From Anaerolineales bacterium (lineage in GTDB: Bacteria > Chloroflexota > Anaerolineae > Anaerolineales > UBA6663): 7,715 nucleotides of DNA. Made by a program: the position numbers and the translations under genes. Where the stretch lies: NCBI GenBank assembly GCA_017999235.1, contig JAGOBN010000170.1:1-7715 (forward strand). Reading direction: 5' to 3'. Every line of letters begins with the position of its first letter. Position 1 is the stretch's first letter. The notes beneath the pieces were generated by a model. That model saw nothing but the letters and a program-made list of their open reading frames with translations. It had not been told where the DNA came from and did no database searches. This document shows, in pieces, positions 1 through 5,775 of this stretch.

Positions 1-946
1 CCGTGCCGGTCAGGGTCTCCATCACCCCGTTGGCTTGATCAAAGCCGATCAGATTCACGGTCACGGCGGCATTCAGCGCCTGGTCTGGCGTGCCATTGGC
101 CACCCGCCCGGTGACGGTCCCGGTCTGCACCGGCAGCGGCGCGCCGGGCGCGAAGTAATCGTAGGCGAACGCGGCGACGTAGCTCACCACGTTCCAGCGT
201 TCATCTTCCGACAGCGTGGCCTCGAACGCGTGGCCGGGGACGGCGCCGCCCGTCAACGCGTCGAAGAGCTGGCGCGGGCTGAAGGTGGCCGCCAGCGCGG
301 GATCGGTGAAGTCGCGCATGGCCATGCCGGCCGCTTCGGCGCCGTCGCCCTGCCCCGCGGCGCCGTGGCAGCGGGCGCAGTCGGCGGTGTAGATGGCCTG
401 GCCGGCGTCCAGCTGGGTCTGCGGCGCGCTCAACGTATACAGAAACGACACCACATTCCAGCGCTGGGCGTCATTGAGCTTGTCTTGGAAGGGCGGCATG
501 AACTTGTCCAGCCGGCCCTGGGTGACCACGCCAAACCACGCTTGGGGCGAAGCCGCGCGCGCCTTCTCGGGCAGCGCGAACTTGGGGACGCTGTCCGCGC
601 CGGTCGGGATGTTGGCCGTCATGGCGCCATCGGCATTGCCCGTGGCGCCGTGGCAGGGCGCGCAGTGCTCGGCGAACAAGGCCGCGCCTTCCGCGGCCGA
701 GGGCCGGCCTTCGGGCGCCAGCGCCACCGGGGCGGAGCTGCCCCCGGCGGAGACGGTCGGGGCCGCGGCCCCGCCGGCCGCCACGGGGGGCACGGCCGAG
801 GCAGCCGTCGTCGGGATCACAGCCGGAGCCGTGGCCGCCGAGCCAAAGGCTTCCGGGGCCGGCGGGTTGCTGCCCGCCAAAGAGCAGGCGGCCAAAAATA
901 CACCGGCGCAGGCCGGCAGGCATAAACGACGAAGGGTGACGAACAT
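1..946 (-). CDS. Diheme cytochrome c lipoprotein, C-terminus cut by window edge
   Basis: An open frame of 315 codons runs off the left edge without a stop. The N-terminus (MFVTLRRLCLPACAGVFLAAC) is a lipoprotein signal with lipobox LAAC, lipidated Cys about residue 21, so the protein should be anchored outside the membrane. An Ala/Pro/Gly-rich linker (about 25-80) leads to two class I-like cytochrome c domains: CAPCH at 95-99 with a likely distal Met at 150 (KFMPPF), and CARCH at 190-194. Both end in the same RWNVVS helix (162-167 and 250-255). The second domain lacks an obvious distal Met. After about residue 275 a beta-rich stretch begins (TGTVTGRVANGTP), resembling a carboxypeptidase-regulatory-like or Ig-like domain; this is only a resemblance. 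The ATG lies 2 bp after the upstream gene's TGA, so the genes are translated in tandem. Likely role: membrane-tethered electron carrier or electron-transfer module; its partner is unknown. The heme domains are certain, the fused domain is tentative. Confidence 0.88.
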   Translation of the reverse strand, partial: MFVTLRRLCLPACAGVFLAACSLAGSNPPAPEAFGSAATAPAVIPTTAASAVPPVAAGGAAAPTVSAGGSSAPVALAPEGRPSAAEGAALFAEHCAPCHGATGNADGAMTANIPTGADSVPKFALPEKARAASPQAWFGVVTQGRLDKFMPPFQDKLNDAQRWNVVSFLYTLSAPQTQLDAGQAIYTADCARCHGAAGQGDGAEAAGMAMRDFTDPALAATFSPRQLFDALTGGAVPGHAFEATLSEDERWNVVSYVAAFAYDYFAPGAPLPVQTGTVTGRVANGTPDQALNAAVTVNLIGFDQANGVMETLTGT

Positions 947-948
947 GA

Positions 949-1572
949 TCAGGCGGCTCCAGTGGCGGCAGCGTCCGGCACTTTGGCCCCGCACTTACCG
1001 CAGAAACGATCGCCGGCTTTGAGCGGGGTGCCGCATTGGGCGCAGGCGGGAGATTGAACCAGGTCCGCGCCGCACTGAGCGCAGAAGCGGTCGGCGGAGG
1101 TGGCGGCGGCCCCGCACTGGGCGCAGGCGCGTTCCGCGGCCGGGGCGGCGGGCGCGCGGGTCTGGCCGGCGCGGCGGGCGCGGACGGCCGCTTCCATCTG
1201 GGCCTCCGGATCAACCGGGGCGGCCTTGCGCCGCGCCGCCACCGCGTGTTCCATCTGCGCTTCAAAACCCGCCGCCTGGCCATTGACGGGCGGCGCCGTG
1301 CCCAGGGCGTCCATCTGCTTGAGCAGTTCCACGCCGCGCTCCAGCAGCTGCGCGCGTTGGGGGGTGTAGTCTTCCGTGGTGATCTTGCTCATCGTGTGAT
1401 CGAAATCCAGATCCCGCAGCGCGTCCACCACCAGTTCGCGTTCCGCTTGCAGGGTTTCCAGCCGGGTCACTTGCTGTTCCCGCACCCCCTGGTTTTCCAG
1501 AAAGGGCTGGGCGAGGATAAAGGCCACGACCGCCAGGAGGGCCAGGCCGGCGAAAATTGAACCGAGTTCCAT
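949..1572 (-). CDS. Membrane-anchored CcmI-like protein with two C-terminal zinc ribbons
   Basis: 207 residues. An N-terminal membrane helix (about 5-22) is followed by a charged helical stretch (about 28-90) containing VVDALRDLDFDHTMSKITTEDY (45-69 region). That pattern resembles the segment following the first helix of CcmI/CycH, the apocytochrome chaperone subunit of the heme lyase complex. There are no TPR repeats of the kind seen in full CcmI. An EAQMExAVxARR motif occurs twice (about 105-116 and 124-135). The C-terminus has two zinc ribbons, each CxxC-x10-CxxC: Cys150/153/164/167 and Cys177/180/191/194. Such ribbons normally sit in the cytoplasm, so the bulk of the protein is probably cytoplasmic. 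The ATG lies 3 bp after the ccmH stop, with AAGGA about 12 bases upstream. Position directly after ccmH supports a role in cytochrome maturation, but the biochemical function is unknown. It could equally be annotated as a generic zinc-ribbon domain protein. Confidence 0.8.
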   Translation of the reverse strand: MELGSIFAGLALLAVVAFILAQPFLENQGVREQQVTRLETLQAERELVVDALRDLDFDHTMSKITTEDYTPQRAQLLERGVELLKQMDALGTAPPVNGQAAGFEAQMEHAVAARRKAAPVDPEAQMEAAVRARRAGQTRAPAAPAAERACAQCGAAATSADRFCAQCGADLVQSPACAQCGTPLKAGDRFCGKCGAKVPDAAATGAA

Positions 1573-1575
1573 AGC

Positions 1576-2061
1576 TTACTTTCGTTCCTTAAGCTCGGCT
1601 TCCAGCCGGGCGATGTAATCATCCGCGGCCGCCGGGGCCGGAGCGCCGGCGGCGGGCGCCGGCGGGGCGCGGCGCACCATCCTGGGCAGCACCCGCCACA
1701 AGACCACGGCGCCGGCCAGCACCCCCAGCGGCGGCAGAATCCAGACCAGGATATTCAGCCCGCGCGTGGAGGGCTGGGCCAGCACCCGCTCGCCATACTG
1801 CTCGGCGAAGTAATCCTTGATCTGCTGATTATTCCAGCCGGCCTGCAGCTTCTCCCGGATCGTCTCCCGCCATTGCCGGCAGGCCTCCGTCGGGCAGACA
1901 TCCAGCGGCACATTCTCACACACCGGACAGAACAGCTGCTTGGCGACCGCGTTGACCTGGTCGTCCGTAATCACGGGCGGGGAGGTCTGGGCGAGCGCCG
2001 CGCGCGTCGCCAGCGTCAAGCCCAAGCCCAACGCCAGTAAGAACAGGACTCGTTTCAGCAT
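1576..2061 (-). CDS. ccmH: CcmH, cytochrome c maturation thiol-reductase subunit
   Basis: 161 residues, the size of the short (CcmL/CycL-type) CcmH. Signal peptide residues 1-24 end in AALA before Gln25. The redox motif is LFCPVCEN, Cys45 and Cys48, matching the family's LRCxxCQ. Two extra cysteines follow, Cys56 and Cys61 (DVCPTEACRQWRE). The helical segment ETIREKLQAGWNNQQIKDYF and the YGERVL motif (89-94) are typical of CcmH. A membrane helix at about 104-124 is followed by a Pro/Ala-rich tail ending in a short charged helix. Family role: with CcmG it reduces the CxxCH thiols of apocytochromes outside the membrane and hands them to CcmF. The start lies 18 bp after the ccmF stop, with only a weak purine-rich ribosome site (AGAAAG). 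No ccmG lies beside it. The four-Cys arrangement differs from the proteobacterial two-Cys form and may support a second disulfide. Confidence 0.92.
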   Translation of the reverse strand: MLKRVLFLLALGLGLTLATRAALAQTSPPVITDDQVNAVAKQLFCPVCENVPLDVCPTEACRQWRETIREKLQAGWNNQQIKDYFAEQYGERVLAQPSTRGLNILVWILPPLGVLAGAVVLWRVLPRMVRRAPPAPAAGAPAPAAADDYIARLEAELKERK

Positions 2062-2079
2062 AACCGCGCTTTCTAAGCG

Positions 2080-4143
2080 TTAGTCGCCGGCGGCCACCCG
2101 CGCCGCCGTCGCTTGCAGGGTCGTGGCCCGCCGCCCTTCGGCCCGGCTCGGCCAAGAGGCCACCAGCATCCCGAAGATGAAAACCAGCCCGCCCAGCCAC
2201 ACGAAATTGATCAGAGGGTTGACGTAGATTTTAAACGTCGCGCCTTCGGAACTGATGGCTTCCCAGTCGACCAGAATCACGTAGACGTCGTCTTCCAGCG
2301 TGCTGCGCACGCCCGGGATCGTCATCGGCTGCACGCCGTCCTGGCTTTCATACAGGTCGCGGCGCGGATAGAGTTCCGTCAAGAGCTGGCCGTCGCGATA
2401 AACCGTCACCCGCGCCCAGTGCTCTTCCCGGTCGGCGAAGGACTGCACGGCCAGGCCATTGTAGACGACGGTATAGCGCCCGATCGTCAGCTGCTCGCCG
2501 CGCTGCAGCCGGCCCTGGGTCTCGCGCTGGAACAGCGTGGAGCCCACGACGCCCAGAGCGATCAGCACCACGCCGAGATGGATGATGTAGCCGCCATAGC
2601 GCCGGCGGTTGCGCGCGATCAAGGTCGCCAGCGCGGTCAGCAGATTCTCGCCCGCCGTCTTCATGCGCGCCCGCGTGCCGCGCACAAATTCCAGCAGCGT
2701 CGTCGCGCCCACAAAGGCCACAATCCAGAAGGACAGCAGGGCCAAGACGTTGAGCACGCCCAGGATTACCAGCGCCGCCACCACCACCAGGGAGAAGGCA
2801 AACGGCCAGAGCATCAGCCGGCCCAGCTGGCGGGCCGAGGCCTTGCGCCAGGCCACCAGCGGGGCCACGCCCATCAAGAGCACCAGCGCCGCGAACTGCG
2901 GGCCGGCCACCTGGTTATAAAACGGCGGCCCGACGCTGATCTTCTGGCCGGTGATCACCTCGGAGATCATGGGCGAGACCGTGCCCCAGAAGACCGAGAA
3001 GGTGATGCCCATGAAGAGCACGTTGTTGAGCAGGAACGCCGATTCGCGCGAGAGCAGGCCATCCAGCTGATTTTCGGCCTTGAGCCGCTCCCAGCCGCGC
3101 GCCAGCAGGAACAGGGACCCGAGCAGGGTGAAGGTGATGAAGGTAAAGAACCACGGGCCAATCGCGCTCTGCGCGAAGGCATGCACCGAGGACAGCACGC
3201 CGGAGCGGGTCAGGAAGGTGCCAAAGATCACCAGGGAATAGGTCAGAATGATCAGCAGCATGTTCCAGCGCTTGAGCATGCCGCGCTTCTCCTGGATCAT
3301 CACCGAATGCAGGAAAGCCGTGCCGGTGAGCCAGGGCATGAAGGCCGCGTTTTCCACCGGATCCCAGCCCCAGTAACCGCCCCACCCCAGGACGTCATAG
3401 GCCCAGCGCCCGCCCAGGATCAGGCCTAAGGACAGGAACAACCAGGCCACCAGGGTCCAGGTGCGGGTGGTCTTGATCCACTCGTCATCCGTGCGGCGCG
3501 TGATGAGCGCGGCGATGGCGAAGGCGTAGGGGATCACCAGCCCCACAAAGCCCAGGTAGAGCATGGGCGGATGGATGATCATGCCGGGATGGCGCAGCAG
3601 CGGGTTGAGGCCGCGGCCGTCGGCCAGCATCAGCGGCAGGGTGCCGGCCGGCTGGAACATGGCCGAGATCACCTGGCCGCTGGTGGTGTGCCACAGGGTG
3701 GTGAACGGGTTCTCAATGAACAACACCAGCGCGACGAAGAAGCCCAGGGTGAGGTTGGTCACCGCGATCACGTACGGCATCAGCCCGCGGTCCCGCTCCC
3801 AGCGGCGCAGCATGACACTGCCCGTGAACGTGGACATCAGCCAGCCCCAGAACACCAGGCTGCCCTCTTGTCCGCCCCACAGAGCCGTTACCTTGAGGTA
3901 CAGCGGCATGGCGCGGCTGGTGGAGTTGGAGACGTACTCGATCTGGTACTGGTCCGTCACCAGCAGCGCAATCAGCACCAGCGCCGCCAGAGTGATCAGC
4001 GGCCAGGTGAGGAAGGCGGCCCGCCGGGCGCTGGCCAGCCAGACCGCGTTGTTTTGCGAGGCGCTGAGCAGGGCCATGACCACGGCATACGCCGCGCAGA
4101 CCAGCGCCAACACGAGCGCAAAGTAACCGATATTGGCTAGCAT
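2080..4143 (-). CDS. ccmF: CcmF, cytochrome c heme lyase
   Basis: 687 residues, slightly longer than the roughly 650 of proteobacterial CcmF. It is a polytopic membrane protein. The family landmarks appear in order: ALWGGQEGSLVFW (87-99); HPGMIIHPPMLYLGF (185-199); the tryptophan-rich WWD heme-handling motif WGGYWGWDPVEN (254-265); GTFLTRSGVLSSVHAFA (308-324), with His320 a likely heme ligand; and GGYIIHLG (517-524), with His522 a second likely ligand. A soluble extracytoplasmic domain lies at about 540-640, before a final helix (about 645-663). Role: it takes heme from holo-CcmE and forms thioether bonds to reduced apocytochrome cysteines. The ATG lies 3 bp after the ccmE stop, so the two are translationally coupled. 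Assignment as CcmF rather than CcmC or NrfE rests on length, on the CcmE and CcmH neighbours, and on the full motif set. An NrfE-like specialised lyase is less likely but cannot be fully excluded, since the neighbouring client has odd heme motifs. Confidence 0.96.
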   Translation of the reverse strand: MLANIGYFALVLALVCAAYAVVMALLSASQNNAVWLASARRAAFLTWPLITLAALVLIALLVTDQYQIEYVSNSTSRAMPLYLKVTALWGGQEGSLVFWGWLMSTFTGSVMLRRWERDRGLMPYVIAVTNLTLGFFVALVLFIENPFTTLWHTTSGQVISAMFQPAGTLPLMLADGRGLNPLLRHPGMIIHPPMLYLGFVGLVIPYAFAIAALITRRTDDEWIKTTRTWTLVAWLFLSLGLILGGRWAYDVLGWGGYWGWDPVENAAFMPWLTGTAFLHSVMIQEKRGMLKRWNMLLIILTYSLVIFGTFLTRSGVLSSVHAFAQSAIGPWFFTFITFTLLGSLFLLARGWERLKAENQLDGLLSRESAFLLNNVLFMGITFSVFWGTVSPMISEVITGQKISVGPPFYNQVAGPQFAALVLLMGVAPLVAWRKASARQLGRLMLWPFAFSLVVVAALVILGVLNVLALLSFWIVAFVGATTLLEFVRGTRARMKTAGENLLTALATLIARNRRRYGGYIIHLGVVLIALGVVGSTLFQRETQGRLQRGEQLTIGRYTVVYNGLAVQSFADREEHWARVTVYRDGQLLTELYPRRDLYESQDGVQPMTIPGVRSTLEDDVYVILVDWEAISSEGATFKIYVNPLINFVWLGGLVFIFGMLVASWPSRAEGRRATTLQATAARVAAGD

Positions 4144-4146
4144 GGC

Positions 4147-4686
4147 CTAGTTTCCGGCGTCCGGCGCGGCCTGGCTCGGCAGCGCCTGCTCGTAGCGGGT
4201 GGGGCACTTGAGAAGCAGCTCGTCGGCGTGAAAGACGCCGTCTTCGCCGATTTTGCCCGTAATGATGGCCTGGGCCTCATTTTTCAGCAGGTCCGGCTTG
4301 GGGCCGATATAGCGCACGCGAATGCGGCTGGCGTCCGGGTTGGCGACGGCATTGTGCAGCGCCGCGGCCAGACCGCCCTGGGCGTCAATCTCGGCCTGAT
4401 CAGCCGTCACATGGGCGATCTCAAATGTGATGGTCAGGGTTTCCGGGTCGTAGGTGATGGTATCGCCCAACACCGCGCCCGAGGCGCGCAGGTTCTGGCC
4501 CATGATGCTGGAGCCTTTGGCCTGGATCTCATCGACCGTATAGAAGTATTGGGCCGTCGTCTGCAGGGTTGAGACGATCAGGTAAATAATGGCCGCCGCG
4601 ATCAGCAGGCCGCCAATGATGAACTTGCCTTTCCCGCTGGCTTTGGTGGTGCGCAGCATATCGGGATTTGCGGTGGTGTGTGCCAT
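4147..4686 (-). CDS. ccmE: CcmE, periplasmic heme chaperone, Cys (CxxxY) type
   Basis: 179 residues from the ATG at 4686. This start is preferred because AAAGGA sits 6 bases upstream. A GTG in frame at 4710 would add 8 residues but has no such site. A cytoplasmic N-terminus and membrane anchor (about 21-40) precede an extracytoplasmic beta-barrel domain with family motifs YFYTVDEI (47-54), LRASGAVL (66-73), VRYIGPKPDLLKNEAQAI (124-141) and GVFHADELLLKCPTRYE (150-166). In the classical protein the heme-binding residue is a histidine in HxxxY. Here the position is Cys161, with Tyr165 retained, giving CxxxY. This Cys form is known from Desulfovibrio and archaea (the so-called system I*). Role: binds heme covalently after CcmC/CcmAB release and delivers it to CcmF, encoded 3 bp downstream. 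It is the first gene after the likely promoter. Confidence 0.95.
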   Translation of the reverse strand: MAHTTANPDMLRTTKASGKGKFIIGGLLIAAAIIYLIVSTLQTTAQYFYTVDEIQAKGSSIMGQNLRASGAVLGDTITYDPETLTITFEIAHVTADQAEIDAQGGLAAALHNAVANPDASRIRVRYIGPKPDLLKNEAQAIITGKIGEDGVFHADELLLKCPTRYEQALPSQAAPDAGN

Positions 4687-4692
4687 AACAGT

Positions 4693-4698
4693 TCCTTT
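4693..4698 (-). promoter_or_regulatory. Ribosome binding site deciding the ccmE start
   Basis: On the minus strand the sequence reads AAAGGA, then ACTGTT, then ATG. The 6-base spacing is ideal. The GTG at 4710-4708 lies upstream of this site and would place it inside the gene, so the shorter 179-residue CcmE is chosen. Confidence 0.75.
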
Positions 4699-4726
4699 CA
4701 ATTCGGACACGGATGATCCAGTTTCT

Positions 4727-4755
4727 ACTTTAGCCTGTTTAGGATTTTATTTCAA
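4727..4755 (-). promoter_or_regulatory. Candidate sigma70-like promoter for the ccmE-ccmF-ccmH operon
   Basis: On the minus strand TTGAAA (4755-4750; 5 of 6 matches to TTGACA) is followed after exactly 17 bases by TAAAGT (4732-4727; 4 of 6 matches to TATAAT). The surrounding segment is clearly AT-richer than the rest of the window. A transcript would start near 4720, leaving a leader of about 34 bases before the ccmE ATG. It is the only gap larger than about 21 bp between genes. Prediction by eye only; no operator-like repeat was seen next to it. Confidence 0.55.
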
Positions 4756-4793
4756 GAAGCCGCATATGTAGATGAAGGGGTCAGTAGAATCTC

Positions 4794-4810
4794 CCGGCGC
4801 AGGCCGCCGG
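4794..4810 (-). other. Short GC hairpin after the zinc-ribbon gene (weak terminator candidate)
   Basis: On the minus strand CCGGCG and CGCCGG form a perfect 6-bp stem around a 5-base loop, 10 bases past the stop of the 316-residue gene. No T-run follows, so it is not a standard intrinsic terminator. It may only pause polymerase or protect the 3' end of the upstream message. A stem this short also arises easily in GC-rich DNA. Confidence 0.25.
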
Positions 4811-4820
4811 TGTTCCGGTA

Positions 4821-5771
4821 TTAGTCGCGCACGGGGGTGCCACAGTTACGGCAGAAACGATCCGCCGGGGTTAACGCCTGGCCGCACTGGGTACAAAATT
4901 GGTTAGCGCCAGCTGGGCCGGCGCCCCCGGCCGGATCAGCCGGGGCCGAGCGCGCCCGGCGGCGGGGGCGGGGCGTGGAGCGCGCGGTGCCCCCGCGGGG
5001 CCAGAAATACCAGCCGGCGCCGCCAATGAGCGCCAAGCCGCCCACGACCCCCAGGCCGATCAGCCACGGCGTCAAATCCTGGCTGCCCTGGATCGGCGAG
5101 GAGGTATCCAGCCCGACCGATTCGGTGACGGCGGTCTGGCTGACCACGGACTGCGAGAGCGTCGCCGTGGGTTTGGTGTATTTCAGGGTGAAGGCGATGG
5201 GCGCGCCGGCGGCCACCGCCCCATAATCCCGGGTGTAATAATTCAGGCCGAGATCGAGCGTCCCCGCCAGAGCAAACGGCGGGTCCACCTGTAAATCGCG
5301 CGCGTCCACCGGCTCTTGGACCCGCGCTTCCACCGCCGCCACCGTGTAATCGCTGATCCAGTTGAAGGCAAAGGTGCGGGCCTGATCGGCGATCGTCAAG
5401 CCCGGGTCGTAGTACTCCACCCGGAAATTGAGGGCCGGGACGGAAAACGTCACCCGCTGCCACTCCCCCTCGGCGCTGACGGTGTTGGTGGCCATCAGCA
5501 GTTTCTGGTCCGCGTCCTGGTAGGCCGTGGCGTTTAACTGCCCGGTCTTGGGGATCCGCAGACTGACGGTGGCCGGCAACGGAGTCGTGGCCGGCAGCAC
5601 GCCATGGATCAGCACCAGGGCGCTGGGCCGGTCAAACTCCGGCCAGACCTCCACCTGTAACTTCTCCAGAGTCGGCGCCGCCTGGGCCTGGGCGGGAGCC
5701 CCCTGCCCCGCCCAAGCCACGAGCAGCCCCACTCCGAGCAAACCCATCAAAACTTTGCGCCACCTAGCCAT
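4821..5771 (-). CDS. Secreted-domain membrane protein with C-terminal cytoplasmic zinc ribbon, function unknown
   Basis: 316 residues from the ATG at 5771. A signal peptide (1-31) ends in AQAQA. An extracytoplasmic domain of about 200 residues (32-232) is rich in predicted strands and has no cysteine, so it binds no c-type heme; parts such as VEVWPEFDRPSALVLIHGVL look like a beta-sandwich. A membrane helix (about 235-257) is followed by a strongly basic stretch (PRPRRRARS), placing the C-terminus inside the cell, then one zinc ribbon with Cys293/296/307/310 (CxxC-x10-CxxC). No family was recognised. The start lies 4 bp after the preceding cytochrome stop. An in-frame GTG immediately before the ATG is an alternative, and a start at 5915 is rejected because it would overlap the cytochrome by about 140 bp. 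CGGAG lies 10 bases upstream. Position between a multiheme cytochrome and ccmE suggests a link to cytochrome assembly or electron transfer across the membrane, but this is inference. Confidence 0.8.
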   Translation of the reverse strand: MARWRKVLMGLLGVGLLVAWAGQGAPAQAQAAPTLEKLQVEVWPEFDRPSALVLIHGVLPATTPLPATVSLRIPKTGQLNATAYQDADQKLLMATNTVSAEGEWQRVTFSVPALNFRVEYYDPGLTIADQARTFAFNWISDYTVAAVEARVQEPVDARDLQVDPPFALAGTLDLGLNYYTRDYGAVAAGAPIAFTLKYTKPTATLSQSVVSQTAVTESVGLDTSSPIQGSQDLTPWLIGLGVVGGLALIGGAGWYFWPRGGTARSTPRPRRRARSAPADPAGGAGPAGANQFCTQCGQALTPADRFCRNCGTPVRD

Positions 5772-5775
5772 CACC

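Noticed and set aside
35..925. 296-residue plus-strand frame opposite the diheme cytochrome
   Set aside because: It is low-complexity Gly/Arg/His-rich. The minus-strand frame has a lipobox and two heme motifs and is clearly the gene.
471..1283. 270-residue minus-strand frame overlapping the zinc-ribbon and diheme genes
   Set aside because: It is Arg/Pro-rich frame-shifted reading of two well-supported genes, with no motif of its own.
2113..3429. 438-residue open frame on the plus strand opposite ccmF
   Set aside because: It is antisense to a gene with full CcmF motifs. Its translation is dominated by His, Gln, Arg and Ala with no domain, as expected for a shadow frame in GC-rich DNA.
4687..4710. 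GTG start at 4710 for ccmE
   Set aside because: The AAAGGA ribosome site lies between this GTG and the ATG at 4686 and is ideally spaced for the ATG.
4794..4810. Rho-independent terminator
   Set aside because: The stem is only 6 bp and no T-run follows on the transcribed strand, so it is listed only as a hairpin.
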